Shown: positions 12,222 through 26,010 of the stretch, in pieces
Numbering within the stretch: position 1 is the stretch's first letter
How the letters are laid out: each line of letters opens with the position of its first letter
Source: Phytoseiulus persimilis
Taxonomy: Eukaryota > Arthropoda > Arachnida > Mesostigmata > Phytoseiidae
NCBI GenBank assembly: GCA_037576195.1
Contig: CM075102.1
Location: 10,726,001 to 10,790,000, forward strand
Reading direction: 5' to 3'
DNA length: 64,000 nucleotides
Position numbers and translations under genes: made by a program
The notes under the pieces: model-generated
The model's input: the letters and a program-made list of their open reading frames with translations, nothing else
The model's database searches: none
Told to the model about the DNA's origin: nothing

Positions 12222-15200
12222 TTTTCGAGGACGCGAGAAGCCGCCGCTGCTGCTGCACCGACCAACTACTTTCTCGTGCTGGAGCGGCCGCCTAAACCAC
12301 GAACGACGCAATTTGTCATGACAAGACAAGCTACCAAATGTCGATGGCCTTGCGAGGCCATTTAACGTTAGGAGGCAATTAAACTAAGTGAGTATGGGAC
12401 GTAGCGTGCTCGACGGCGAAACCTGTTCGCGTCTGGTGCGAGTTCCCGCAAAACCACCGCCCGAACGAACGGATTAGTGGAATCGTATTCCGTTCTATGT
12501 ATTCTCCATCTCTCGACGAGTCTGGAGCACAGCACGCGAGCCCCCTCTCGTTTCCAGTCTGGCTGAGTTCCGCATCGACCCAATGGTGCCCCGACGTCAC
12601 GGATCCCGGTCCAGCGTCTTGACTTGATGAGTTTGCGTCGATTACGCTTGTTAGACCGCGAGGGGCTTCGGCGGAAACGGCTTCGCGAGCTCGGGCGGGA
12701 AACCTTTCTCAAACCAGGCCAACCTGCAGCCCTGGTCGCGTACGGCTCATCAACGAGGTGTTTGGTTGTTTGTTTCCCCGTTCCTCCGTCTCCTCGCTGT
12801 TATGGCCAAGGAGTCGGGGGGCGGCGGAAGGCCCCAACGGAACCGTTGAAATTCATGGTGAGAGGGCAAATCCGGGCGCACTTAGAAAAGCGGAAGATGA
12901 GCGACCGGCAGAAGGTTCGGCTCGCTCGGGGTTTGCCACCGTGATCACGTTGAGTAGAACATGCCATAAAGCCGACGAAGCGTGAGATCGCGGTATTCCA
13001 TTAACTCTGTGCTATTAGGGAGCTCCGTGTGAGCGACATTTACGTTGTTGCGATAGGTTACCTGGCCTCAGCTGATCAACGATCGGTCTCACGGACAGGC
13101 GAAACGACGGAACGAGTTTTCTTCAATCCTCTCTGGTTGACGCCAGCCCTAAGCGGTCGGAGCATCTTTCGTTTGGTTCGTGCACTCGGAGTCGAACTTC
13201 CTTCGATGGAGCTACAAAATGCTTTGCTGTACGCCCGCTGAAGTCTCGGACGAGGCCCCGGCAGCTGCAGCTCGATAGCCAATAGGTGTCGTCGCGGTCC
13301 TTCGATATTGGATTTCGAGAACTCGCGTGTTGGGACAAATAATTATACGAAGCAGGTCTTCGTGTTTGCCCTAGTTTGAACCACGTTTACTCAACCAACC
13401 AGTAGCACTGTTGGGCAAGCAGCCGAACCGGCCGGCCGTTCGTTCGGTCTCTCTGCTGGTTGGCCACGCTCGCCATCCGGACAGACCGGGCTGATTAAAA
13501 GTCACAGCAGGTGTTTCCATTAGTTCCCCACCTCACCTCCGAGCGTTCGAAATGAATTCTTGCCTCCCCTTCAGATCAGTGTCCCCGCCCGGATCTTTCG
13601 CCCTGAATAGCTTTCATGGAACTCAGGAGCTCGAGCTCCCATCAGGCCGACCGAGCCCGACAGATTCCGAGAGCTCCCAGCGTGGAGGAGCGCGAGGATT
13701 TCTTCGAAAAGTTCCGATCACAAACAGAGGAAGCCCGGACGACACGCCTTCACGCGAGTTCCGACTCGGTCACCGATGCTCGGAGGCATCAACTCTGATG
13801 GCGAGCACCTGAAGCTTCGAATCCTCGCTCGCGGTCCAAGCACGGCCGACTCGGATCGCGCGCCTTCGGATTCGGAGAATGGAATTCGGAGTCCACTCGA
13901 ACGAGCACCGTTTCCCCACGCGACAGCCAACGGCAAACTTTCGTCGGACTCTGCCGCCATGGAACGACCACGTCCGGGACAAGAGAAACGAGACGATCAC
14001 TGCCACCGTTCCTGCGTCGGGCCGCGTGCCGGCGTAAAACATGCACAATTTTCGGGTCCCTTGGGCAGCCGTCGGCTCTCTGGGGCCCGTGAAGGGGTCT
14101 GGAAGGCGCACAGAGGCGGATGGACAAAGTTCAGACTGAGTTTCATCTTTCCGGCTCATCGAGAGCGGCAGATGAGCGCTCGGCGTTCTGCCGGAGTGGG
14201 CGAGTATCGACGGGACGCCGATGCTCCGCCGTAGTTAGCGGAACAGGAAAACGACTCCGTTCCGCGCGCCCACGGCCAATCACGGCATCCCGAGCCAGAG
14301 GTTCTGGGCACGATCATACGTTTTGCGTCAAGCGAATCAGGGCGATACTCGAAAGAGAGCGGGAATCGTCCGAACTCCGAGCTCGAGGCTCGGCGCTGCT
14401 TCGTGATAAATGTGTGAGCCACCGGAACGGCTTGAAAGTGGCGGCTGGAGTCGTTTGAATGAGCGCCGGGAACGGGGATGATGAGGACAACAGATGTTCC
14501 TCGAAGCCAGGAGAATCCTCAACTCTTCTGTTCGGTTCATTTAATTTCATAAGGTCTTCCCTCGTTCTGTTTTTTTTTTCTTCTTGTAGAGAAAACGCAA
14601 AGCTTCTGACATCCAGCCTTCGAGCCGGTCAGCGATCCACTCGACCCGTTCGCTCGAGCACTTGCCGTTGGAGATCTGAGTGTGACTTCATGCTCCAGTG
14701 GAGTTTCGTTCGAGCGGGCGGAGTAGCAGCCTGTTCTGCCAACTTCGTTGAACTATAATACTTGCTCCCCGAACCGAGGGCCCGAAGTCGGCCGGCCGAC
14801 AAGAAATCAGGTGAAGCAACAACTTGTTCGCCCCGATGGCTGATCGCGCTCGGTGCGAGCGACAAGCTGAGATCAAGCAGAATCATGCCGGATGGATATA
14901 TGCAGGAGAATCTGCTGCTTGCCTTGAGCCGCAGTTCCCTCGTTGGGAATTAATTATTTTTCAGTCTCTCATTCGAAGTGGTTTCATTCCTCCTCATCCG
15001 TGGAAGTCACTCCCCGTGGATGGAATCCCATGGAGTTGCTCCCCGTCAGCCATCTTGTTATACTAATATAGTCATCATAGGATAGGTGCTCTCTCGAGCG
15101 AGAAACGCTCCACCATTCAGGCGCTCCTTCTGAGGTAGACTGTGCGGTCCCTCCCAAGGGGGACAGCGAGTGAAATGGTTGTGTAGCGGAGTCGAACGCA

Positions 15201-16872
15201 TATCAAATTCGAGTTTCTGAGACGTGTCCTTGATATTTTCCAGGTAAGACAAGCACGACTCGTGCGGGAGGAGGCAATATTCACAACTGGAGAGGAAGAG
15301 ACGGTTCTGTTTGGCTTCGCAGCTCACAACGAATCGAAGGCTGCGACAGCATCCTCTCGAGGTAAACGAAGTGCGCGAGTTGGCAAGCGCTACCTGTTGG
15401 GGAACTGTGTCCTCCTGATATATGTTCGTACGAAGACTCCCGTGTTCGTCGGTAAATGTGTAACTGCTTGCCTCCGCTCTTGCTGAAGCACCGCGCACAG
15501 CGCACATTAAGCTCTAATGGGCTTCCGGAAGACAGAGCCGGATTAGTAATGAACGACACGGTGACATCTACTGCTGGAAATACCAACGCAGGAGAGACCG
15601 ATTCGCTGGCTGCACAGCACCCGGCGTCCATATCGTCTCTGGAACGAGCTCCGCGACGGGCATCCCGGTCGGTTGTTTCGAGCAGAGACAATCGACGTCC
15701 CGAATCCCTCGCCAGAAGTTCCGTTCCGCAATCCAACAGAATCTGGGGAGATCCAACGAAATACCTTTTTAGTCCCGTCGACCGAGCGCGAGGACAGTTG
15801 TAGTAGCGTTGGTTTTTTTTTTCCGCGCATTCTCGCTCTCCGTTCCACTGGTTCCATCAGAACCACCGCTGCCGCCACGCTATCATTAGTTATTCACAAA
15901 AGATGTCACTACCCAACCATTCGAACGGCCAGACCAGCAGCTACCCATTCAATTCGTTCCCTCGCTCGTTTTTTCGTCGGTTCGACGGTTCCTTCCGTTC
16001 ACCTCCTTGTGCGGCGTTTTTCCTCTGGAAGAAGACGGAACTCCTTTGTCGTCTCCTCCGTTTGATATTCATTGGACGGAGTCTGCCTCTTTCGGCCATT
16101 CTGCTGTGGTCGCCGCTGCCGGCTGCTGCAGATATATTTCGAGTCGCAGCATCTGCATTGTCGTCGCTCGCGAGGCTCAGCTCGAAGGTTGTCGAGCACT
16201 TGATTCCGGCGAGAGCGAATCTCGTCCTTTGGCCAAACGGAACGAGTCTTCCCCGTGATCGTCCTGATGTTTCAATTGACCACGGTCGAGGGTTTATCAA
16301 TCGACGCCAACGGAATTCCGCGACCAGCCCCTCAACGGCTGCTCCCTGGACACTGATGATGACGGTGGTTGTCTCGATGATGTCGTGGTTCCGCTTCCCG
16401 TACGAAGATGCGAGCATCCGGATCGGAGCGCTCAACGGCAGTCTAGCAAGCGGAGACGACTGCTCATGAGGAGCTTTCGAGGGCACAACCATTATTGGCA
16501 ACTCGATGAGAATAGGAAGTGTCTCCCGGAACGGACAGGATCATCGCTCACCCCAGCTGTGGCGGCGCGTGTCACAAACGTACTCGGATCGTCATCGAGC
16601 TGTTGACGTCGCTGCCCTCGAACTCGAGAAGCCGGGGAGCGTCTCGGAATCGGAAGCACCGAACCGGAAACCCCACTCGCAGTTCTTGATCGTCCCAAGT
16701 TGAGAAACTTCGGAATCAGTGCGACTTGCCCGTAGTTTCGTCGTCCGACGTGTCGACGGAGAAACCTCGCGCCCCCTGCTTCGGCTTCCGACGAGGATCT
16801 TGTCGGAACTCATTACGTCGATGTTGCCGGGACGTCCCGCTCGGACTAGTTGTGTCGAGCAGGTGGGACTCG

Positions 16873-16884
16873 GGGGGGGGGGGG
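16873..16884 (+). repeat. Run of 12 G
   Basis: A homopolymer G tract like the one at 8889-8907, in noncoding context. Confidence 0.85.
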
Positions 16885-17403
16885 CTCTGCCATACATCGT
16901 CCCGGAGGACAGAATAGCGGATCAAAGGCCCATTCGAACGAACGCCTCCAGATCTGCCGCCGGCCGCGTCTGTCCCTCTGAGTGAGCGACAATTCATTCA
17001 CCGGCAACGACGTTCCAACTCATGTTCGTAGAAAAAAGCACGGCGCCCCCCTCAGAAGACAACCTGACGTACTTTGCGTACATAATCAATAAGAAGGATG
17101 CTCTGTCCAAAGGACAACCGACTTCCGCTGTGCTGCGTTCGAATCGTCCAGCTATCGGCAAATGTCTCGTGATCTGTTCAGTGACTGCTCCGTTGGCTTC
17201 GGACGAACACTCGTTCTTCCTAATGTTCGGTTGTTGTTTGTCTGCCTGGCTGGCTGGTCGGTTCGTCGCCTAAAAGCCAGCGCTAAACAAGTCGGTCAAC
17301 ACGACGAAGCTCGTTGCTCCAAAAGCCCGCGGGCCACTTGCCTGCTCAGCCAGTTTCGCTGGAAAAGACTGAACAACAGCAGCAACACACGATTCTCATC
17401 GAG

Positions 17404-17802
17404 CTATCGACCGACACGAACAAGCGCCGTCTGTTCGGAAGAGAGAGAGATCGAACCACATTCGGACGGCCGACTCGAAGTCTGAGCAGCTGCCTCAGTC
17501 CCCGGTCCAGATGAAGAACTCGCGCGGTTGGCCTGCGGAACGAGCGTTTCTCCCGAACGCGGCGCCGTATTCGGTCCCGTGTGTTCGAGTAAACACAGGA
17601 CGCCAAAGAGCGCAACGTGAAACATCGTGACCCTTCGGTCGTAAACGCTCACAAAACGGCTCCACCCAGCGTGACGACCGCCCTCGGGCGGCTCCGAGTA
17701 GCGTAGCGGTTTTCCCACTCTGGCTCGTCCATACTCCTCGCCGAGGAGTAGCTCCCGGATCACTCGGTCGAGTTCCTCCTGGAGTTCCTGCGTGTCGTGC
17801 AT
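17404..17802 (-). CDS. Codon-biased open frame of 132 codons, unknown product (tentative)
   Basis: It starts at an ATG at 17802 and stops at 17404. The first part reads like an amphipathic helix (TQELQEELDRVIRELLLGEE). An internal methionine is followed by a hydrophobic stretch (MFHVALFGVLCLLEH) that could act as a signal peptide if translation began there. Serine-rich low-complexity sequence follows. By my count about two thirds of the first 58 third-codon positions are G or C, above the window average, although the local sequence is also G+C rich. No splice partner or family was recognised. Confidence 0.2.
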   Translation of the reverse strand: MHDTQELQEELDRVIRELLLGEEYGRARVGKPLRYSEPPEGGRHAGWSRFVSVYDRRVTMFHVALFGVLCLLEHTGPNTAPRSGETLVPQANRASSSSGPGTEAAAQTSSRPSECGSISLSSEQTALVRVGR

Positions 17803-20800
17803 TTCGTCCCACGCGGCGAGTTGCCGACTCGCTCGTTCCTAGAGTGGCTGAGAGGACTCAGATGCGCGACCGTGACGTCAAGCACGACCCTCTGCGGGGC
17901 ACGGCCTGTTTGGACATTAGATTAGCCCGTTGCGGCGGACGTCTTTCCGGCCGCTGCCGCTGCGTGTCGCTGTTCGTTCGTATACACCTCACAAGCGAAT
18001 GCGCGTCCGTACACAAGAGCCGGCCCAGCGACGGACCGACATCAAAGATACGTCGGAGCGGACCAGCAGTGGGGGGCATTCAGCCAACGGTCAACTTTCA
18101 GTCGAGTACGAGGCTAGATTAAATTGTGGACAGGACGACGACGAGTCATTAAATTCATTCAGCGCGCGCGTTTCGTGGCCTCACCCGTCGACTTGGCCCC
18201 TCATTTTGCGACGTCGCCAACCAACAGTAGTTTGGGCTCCCATCGTATGGCCGCCCGCGCAGAAAAAATCTTCTGCGCAACCGAGCGGCTGGGTTGTCGC
18301 GCCGGGGAGCTGCACTGAGCGCGCTTCACTGCATCCACATGAATGCACAAAACCGAATATAAATGTTCTGCGTACATTCTAACCAATCTAATGTGCGATG
18401 GCCGAGGATCTGCGGTCGCCGCTGACACGCCTTCAGCACGCAGCGGGACGCAGCGGGGACACCGCCGGCCGTCACTGCTTAGCCCCGAGCCATTGTGCCC
18501 GCAGTCAATAGTATGGTGATGAAGTCACACGACGTTCCACTCGCGGCCGGGCCTTCGAAAAGCGAAACTCATGCACCCTCGGACCAACGCCGGTGCACGG
18601 ATCGAAACTCACGCGCCCGGCTCCCTCTCAACCCCCAGAGCTCCCAGCAGCGGGTCTCTTGAGTCAAATGGAGGAACAGATTCCCCGGTGCGGCGGGGAG
18701 GAGTCCGGGATCTTTTCCTCGCTGACGGAGACATCTACCCCGACTCAGTGAGGAATTCGGAGTATACACGCACAATGGCGGAGGGCAAATGATTCTGGGA
18801 AGGGCCACGGTGACGAAGCGAAAGTCGAGCTGTCATTGCCCTGACGGTCCATCCACTGACTCTACCCACGATGGTTCTGAGGAATATCCCCATTTTCAAC
18901 AAACTCTGCCACCGAAGGGCTTCTTTCGCCATTTTTCCAAACTGGAATCCATCTCGCTCCGAGCAGAAATCGTTCGGCTCGGTTCTGTTCGTCATCACTC
19001 ATCCATTTCCAGTGAGAATCGTCCCTCTCCCGCTCGATTTTGCAGAATCTGACTTTCATACTACGCAGGTGGTCAATACCGCGATCTGAGAACTCGGGTG
19101 CGACCGACGGGAGGGCGTGTGAGGACGCCATCATCATGCCACGGAAGCTCGCGACTGAAACAAGTCGAATAATCACAGACCTACAGGTTGGTTTCCGGAA
19201 GCTCTCCCAAGCGGCATGATGGTCTGTGTACCCCATCGGGGCCACAACGGTACTCTCGGAGAGAATGTTCGCCAAATACGTCTTTCGGTCGGCCTGAGCC
19301 AAATTTCAGATGTGGATTCCCCCAGCCGTGGTCCTGGGAATCGGAGAGTGGACAGAACGGACCCGTTCTCCTCAACTAGGTCGACCAACTGCACGCACGA
19401 GCTGAGCATCCGTCGAGGAACCTCGAGGAAGCGGGAGAACCGCAACGGATGACGCGTCACCACGAATTTCGCTTCACATTGTGCAACTAATCGAACGGCT
19501 GTCTCACAATAGCTTTCCTGGTTGACAGCGAACCGGCAACATGTGCCGGCGCGGCTGACGGAGTCAGATGATTCGGTATCAGTTCCCGTCTCTGACCAAA
19601 GATGAGCTCCGTCTGTTTGTCGCCTGCTTCGGCGCAGAAATAGGGAACGAGCTTTTTCCCTCGTGCGATCCCAACTGCTGCCGTCGTCAGAAGATCATTC
19701 CATTCAGAGGGAACCTCATCTCTCCCGCCATCGTTCTCCACCGCATCCGTCCACAAGCTTTCCTCTGCGGCCGTTGTCAGATTGCCTCGATTCAAATGTT
19801 TTTCCGAATTACTCGGATTCGATATCATTGTCGTCGACACTGGATCGATGTTCGGATTCCGGATCGGCGTTTATTCCCATCGAGATCGCTCCAGCGACGG
19901 CGCCTACCACACGGTGTGCGGACGTGGGCATTCGATGAAGATCTGTGTTAATAATTCAACTACATCCAAGTGTCGATGGGACGAGAAGAGTTCTCCGGAG
20001 GATGAAATTCAACAGACCACGAGAGCATCTATCGCAGCGGGTCACATCTGCCCGAGAGCTTGTTGGATCTTCCGGTCGGAGCGAAATCTAAACGATTCGT
20101 GCAGAAGCTTCTGCCGTTGAATGCTCTCAACTATAGCGTTGCGTCGTCTCATATCTCGATCGGATGGGATGGATGAATTATGGAGTCAGTGAGGGCTTTT
20201 TTTCGGGAGAAGTTCGCCGGTTTCGGCTCCACGGCTGGATTCTCTGTCGTTGCGGCTAACCAGGAGCTTAGACCGCCGGTCCGCTGGCCGGCCGGCCGGG
20301 CTGCTCAATCAATATCCGCCCTCCTTGACTTTTCCCTGACTTGATTTACGTGATCGGGTCGATATCGGTCGGACGCAGGCTCGTTGCTGAACTCTTACAG
20401 ACCATTGTCCGGTGCTGTCCGCTGCCCGATGATCTGGCAGTCGATCGGCTGTCACTCGAACTTTCCCCATTTTCGATTCGAGGCGTTTTCCTGCCTGTCC
20501 GCTCGCTTGCTAGCCACGGAGCGACCACCCCTTCGCTCCCGGCTCGAGTCCCTCTATCCCAGATGGTCGACGGAGGGTCGTGCTGATAACGTAAGCTTCG
20601 GATGGCCACCGTCACTCTCTTGACGTTTCTCCAAGTTGGCAATTAAACCATCCTTTTGATCCCGTTCGGGAGTCCCATCCGCAGGAAAAGTTGAGGAATC
20701 TCGATCGAATGATCCCTTGGCCTTCTGAAACCTTCAGCGACCTACGACCAGTCGAACGGACTTCGCGCGCTCGCGGCGACTCACTCCCCGACCAACTCTC

Positions 20801-22545
20801 CGCCTGATTGACGGAGGAGGAAGCAGGCCAGCCCATAGAAGACCTACGTTTCCGTTTGCTGCGCATTTACATATAGATTTAGATTCTGGCTAGACACAAA
20901 TCCCAGTGGACCCGGGACCGTTATTGGGACACCGGGGACAACGACTACCATCGAGTGACTGTGTTTCTCACTGACTGCTTGATTGAGAGTCGACATTGAT
21001 AAGAAGCTGCTGTGTCTCTTCCATTCACCAATCAGCTCAGCAGCAGCGAAATCAGGGCGCGGGTCGTTTTCAGCGGAGCACTCGCTACCGAATGGGTGAA
21101 CGCGGCTCAAGTCGCCACTGCGCCGACTCTCGAGACATGTCCTGCAAGAGACTAACGTATCGATCGGACCCCTGTAACGAGGATCACTCATCTGTCTGCT
21201 CACCACCTAGCGTCGCATTATCGCCACTCGATCCAATCACCCATTTACCAGAGAAAACTATCGATTTACCGACCTGGCTAGCGTTATCCTGCGCCAGGAC
21301 TCCTGACAAGCAGCAGGATGGCGGCACCGCCGTGGAGGATAGCGACGGGGCGATTCTGTTGTCAGAGAATTTCGACGGTGTCGTGAGATCGTTCGTTATC
21401 CTTCCGAATCACAGACGAAAACGGGCGAGAAGCAGGAGCGATTTCCATTCTAGGAACTCGTGAGCCCTGTTTTTCTTCCCGTTTTTTTCGCTTTCGATCG
21501 TTGGAGCCCCCTGTCGTGTGACCCCGACCACCCCGATATCTATCCTCCGGAAGTCCGCTGCAAATGTTGACCAGTGGTTCTCAGCCGGTGCTCCGATGTA
21601 AGCCCAGCACTGGCTTGGCTTTACGACGGCTCGTCCTTGGGGAAGAACATTCTCGGAGTTTGTGAGAATCTAGCTCGTTGTCGGAGCAGGCAGACAGGTT
21701 GCGGCGAAGCGGCCAACCGAGAAGCCAGTCAGCAAAACAGAACATTATCATCGGCCGCTCCTCCAGAGGTTCTTTCTTTGCGTCTCCGTTTCCATTCACT
21801 AACTCGTCAGAGGCATCCGCGTAGTTTTGAGACAACTAGTTTCTCCTGGCGTGGTTTAAGGAGACACCATCCGGGATTTTTGTTGCCTGGATTCAGGGAG
21901 ACATCGCCCGGTTGCGATCCACACGCATGCAGTTTCTCAAATCGGTTGCCTGAAAGAATTTGCACGACGAATTATCCAATCGCATGAGCGAACGTTCCCC
22001 TTCGGGAGTAGATGAGCTCGCTGATCGATCTCGATCTAATTGAACGGAAAGCTGATGGATTTCAGGGTGGCAGAGTTTCCCTGAAGGCCATTGCAAGAGG
22101 TTCCGGCTGACCGATCTCCATGGTGGCCCCCTCGATGGGGAAATGCGACTAAAAATTCGGGTTTTCGCTGGCTATCCGAAGCTCGTCGTGAAACCATGTG
22201 CTCCAAATTCTGTCAGAATCGGTCAGCTCGGAACTCGGTTCGATGATTTCCGATTGCCACGAAAATCCGTGTTTCCATTAGTTCATGAGTACAGTCCGAA
22301 CATTTCAAGACCATCATTTGAACCATCGACCCCCGCCGGATTATTGGATCGGAAGATCAAGGATGCCTAAAAGATCGGGCTTCAATCCTGAGGGAAGTCT
22401 GCCCGGTCCTGAACCGGAGCCTCAAAGTTCAGACTCGACATTGAGCATCTCACGTCTTCCGTGTGTCCAAACTGGCAGATGAATGGGTGGTTGATTGTCT
22501 GACTCCCTGAGTAACTCAGCCCTTGTAGCAATGAGCCGGTGGTTC
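17803..22545. other. Stretch without a supportable gene
   Basis: The most protein-like frames are 20996-21463 (+), ending in a basic tail (RRKRARSRSDF), and the overlapping 20844-21206 (-). Because they face each other over the same bases, at most one could be real. No domains were recognised. Confidence 0.45.
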
Positions 22546-22800
22546 TCAACGTATCCGCTCACACATGGATTCATGAATATGATTATCGAATAATGCCAGA
22601 ATTCCTAGGCTCTGATCAGGACTGAGCTCACTTACGCCGCCAAACTGGAGCTGTTGAGCCACTCTGAGAGCCTTTTTATTCGGCCCCAGATGTTTTAGCA
22701 TGGCCTTAGAAGCTATTTTGGTCATCGTTTGAGTACACTCGGGATGTGCACCTAAAATTCTTAAATCACTTGAAAACGTGTGCGTATTCTCTGCCTGCAC
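22546..22800 (-). CDS. A+T-richer open frame, possible exon of unknown gene (tentative)
   Basis: This minus-strand frame of 84 codons lies in a patch visibly richer in A and T than its surroundings. It reads LRILGAHPECTQTMTKIASK, then MLKHLGPNKKALRVAQQLQF, which looks alpha-helical. A perfect donor core GTAAGTGAG follows TTTGGCGGC within the frame, so the coding part could end there. Upstream the sequence ACACGTTTTCAAG is only a weak acceptor. No family is recognised. It could be an exon, a decayed transposon fragment or chance. Confidence 0.17.
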   Translation of the reverse strand: MQAENTHTFSSDLRILGAHPECTQTMTKIASKAMLKHLGPNKKALRVAQQLQFGGVSELSPDQSLGILALFDNHIHESMCERIR

Positions 22801-24842
22801 CTACCTATTTGTGGCCGTCATCGTCATCCTGCTGCTGCTGTATTTAGGAAACCGTGGGAGACGACGAAGTTGAGCAGACGCGAAACTAACAATGGCAGCT
22901 CCTCGTTTATTTCTCCAGCATGGAAAATTCATGCAACAACCCGTCCCATTCAGTTTGGCGTCGCGCCCCGCGTCGCGTGGGAGATTTCGGGATCGAAGCA
23001 CCTTCTCATTAAGATTCCCAGCCGGCGCTTCGCTTGGGCAACATGCCCTCGAGAGGTCGAGTGCCGCCATCTCAGTAGCGAAGAACGATCGTTGAGAAGG
23101 AACATCTTTTAATAGGCCTTCTTCTTATAGAAAGGCTTTGAGTGTGCACGAGGACGCCAAGAGGGCGTATGATCCTCTAGAGTCGGCTCCGTCGATCTGT
23201 TTGAAGTCAGACACCTGAGCACTCACCATCCAAAGGCGGAAAGCAGCTGCCGCTGAAGACGAGCGGGTTCGGAGGAGCGGACGTAGCCCTGGTTTCCTGA
23301 TGAACTCGTTCACGGGCGGACTGAGGCGAACAGCTCGAGTCCGTTGGCAGCTCCAACTGCCAATCTCATTCGTGCATCGGAGAGCAGTTTTTTCTGCACT
23401 TTGCTGCGTTGCACGGATTTGTGAGGCGAGAGAGTGAGTGATACGGCGTGCCACAATAATCGATTGAGGGGACAGGGTACTGAGAAACCCGTGATTTCCG
23501 CCAGGGCCTGATCCGAATGTTTGTGAGTAGAGGTCTTGAACCTAACCCAGCTCTACGATTCAAAACAGGTTCGGAGAGAATCGGTGGAGAACTTTACGAG
23601 AACATCTTTCTCTCCTGTGCCCATGATTTCAATCTGAATTCATCTGTTTGTCGATGACAACAAATTTTCCTCGATGGATTATTTTCCAGCTGCTGTATTC
23701 CATGGGTGGGTTGTCGAACGATGCAACTCGGAAAGGCCTGACTGCAAAGCTCCAGAATTTCGCGGTTTCATTACCCTACTCCCTTGAGTGTCCATCATCC
23801 TCGGTTCAACGAGGTTTCAACGAGGTTTCATGCGAACCCAGGAAGTTCTGCGCCGACCAGAGTTGACGGGGCTTCGGTAGCTCTCTCGTGTGCCCATCGT
23901 TGACCGTATCGGCTTGTCCTCATCCTCCACTGCTTGCCGGCGTCGGTCTCATGAACGGCTCAGTGGCGTTGATGAGCAATATTTTGCGTCCCGTCTTCTC
24001 AAGCGGCGGAGAAAATCGGAGCGGGCCGTTACGTTTCTTTAGCGGGGTCCGTTTTCGGGGGGAAAGCGAAGTTGCCCAGAACCGCTCTCTTCCTTCCAAA
24101 ACAGTACTGCGCGAAATTGAGTCGATGCGCGTGGGGTTCGTTGATGCATATGGAGAGCGAAACGGGTGGAGAAAAGATTCGGGTCAAGCAAATGAACCAT
24201 GACTCGGAAGGAGTAGATGTTCAAGGAGGCCACCTTGCTGCTTCTGTTGGAGTGCGTTCGATAGCGACGTTGGTTGGTCGGCGTCAGCGGCAGCTTGCAA
24301 ATGTCTCTGCGCGCCCGCCCCTGAGATTGACGTGAGAGCTTCACGCCTGAACGGTTCTGTGAGGAATCACCATCATTCAGTGAGCTAGCAAACGTCGACC
24401 AACCAGCCAAGCTAGCGGGGGCGGGCATCCAAGCAGGCAGACAGGCATTGCAATGCGTCTTCTTCATTTGCCGCGCGCAAGAGGATTATTCCCCGTTTCG
24501 GGTCGATCGGTTCGTTTTCCTGTTCCCTGGAAGACTTCTCCCCGATCGAATCGAGTGCAAACTCGATTCTGACACTCGATCGTGAGACGGGGGTCGTGGC
24601 GCTCTGATTGCGGGTGAGGAGAGATGATCGCAGCATGCATAATTGACCAGCCGACGACTCGGCTGCGTGAGTTCATCAAGGGTGTGATACACAATGGAGC
24701 TACACACAGTGAGCGACACAATCGAGGGCCAAAAGTTAAAGAAGTCCCTCCCGCCGCTCACCAGCATCTCTCACTCAACGAAGCGGCGGCGAAAGGAGAA
24801 TAAACGGGAGCGGGCTTCGGAAACGGAACGACGACCGACGGA

Positions 24843-25193
24843 TTGATGACAAAAATACTTCGCTGTGTGAGTCTGAAAGATGAAGAGAGGAGACGCTCCG
24901 GAGAAGAAGGATTCATTACCGAGTCGTCGGTTGACCCTATCTTCTTCAGCTTCGGCTCCGAGCGGGAAAATCGGATGGGGCCGACTCGGCTCAACCACCG
25001 AATCAAACCCGATGACGAGTACAAACCAAACAGCAGCATAGAGAACTCCCAAGACGCTGTGTGCTCACCCCAGACTCTTGAGTCGCCGGGGAAACGAACG
25101 CAACGGATTCTCGGAAGAGCTGACGGGGAAAAGTGTTCCGCAGAGGACGACCGGTTCTGGATCACATTTTCACGAAATCGTTGCTGGGAGTGA
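24843..25193 (+). CDS. Open frame of 116 codons, unknown product (tentative)
   Basis: It begins with tandem ATG codons (MMTKILRCVSLKDEERRRSG) and is hydrophilic, rich in E, R and S, ending FWITFSRNRCWE. There is no signal peptide, domain or clear splice signal. The minus strand is open over the same stretch (24758-25219), which lowers confidence that either frame is translated. Confidence 0.12.
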   Translation: MMTKILRCVSLKDEERRRSGEEGFITESSVDPIFFSFGSERENRMGPTRLNHRIKPDDEYKPNSSIENSQDAVCSPQTLESPGKRTQRILGRADGEKCSAEDDRFWITFSRNRCWE

Positions 25194-26010
25194 TCGCGGG
25201 AAAAAAAAATCAATACCAATTTTCTGTGCGCTGGAGATGTCCTCCGCTCGATGACCGAACCCCGGAGCCGTCTGTGTCATCGGCTCAACCGAGTTTTATA
25301 TGGACGAAAAATAGGTTGGAGAGGCAATGAGGTACTTTTCCACTCATTGAAATCCGAAGCAGCATCAGATGCCAGTGCCGACGACTTCACTGGCCGATTC
25401 CTAAGCCGGCCATGAGGTGCCTCGGAGCACGGTGGCCGTGTTATGATGGGAAACATTGCCGCCCGGGGCGGATCTCGAGAGTTTCAGACGTTGCGGTCCC
25501 TACGCCGAGATGCGGCCTCGGATGCTCAACATGCCACCCCTGAAGAAGTGCCAGCCGGCTCGATGTTCGAAAGTGTGCTGTTCGTCAGGGGGTTTGGGTT
25601 AGGGGAGGAAGGGGGTATGGATACCTCTCCCCGAGGTAGTTGTATCGAATTGTTCCGGATGAGAGATCTGAGGAAGCTACGGAACCGGTTCCCTTTGTCG
25701 GGCTCGCTCGGGGGCCGCAACAGTGTAGCGTGAATACGAGAAGCTTATCTGGTGGTCTCCTGACATCAACAAAAAACAGATCTCCGGCGGCAGCAACACG
25801 AATTAATGCCCCTGAGCCGCTCGGAAGAAGCCTCGGCGTTTCTGACAGGGAAGCCGTCGAAATTTCCACCGTTTAACGTTCCCAAATCTGCTTCATTTCA
25901 CCCCGCTCCGGCGGCCGAGTGGTCCATGTTGCTCGAAGTCTGTTACTTTCTGGAACGGCGAATTAACAACTTTTGAGTCCCGACATGTACGAACAACTTA
26001 GCTGCTCGTG

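Larger units (their letters stand above)
8908..17403. other. Stretch without a supportable gene
   Basis: Both strands have many open frames, such as 13776-14234 (+) and 10573-11067 (-), with no recognisable domains and no convincing splice pairs. It holds several simple repeats: TTTG at 11398-11426, GTC at 12202-12221, and T runs near 14570 and 15823. Confidence 0.5.

Noticed and set aside
17136-17152. tRNA B-box-like GTTCGAATC (also near 28805)
   Set aside because: No A box at the right distance and no cloverleaf stems could be drawn.
13511-22284. Exact 16-mer GTGTTTCCATTAGTTC at 13511 and 22269
   Set aside because: In 64 kb an exact match of this length is expected about once by chance, and the flanks do not match.
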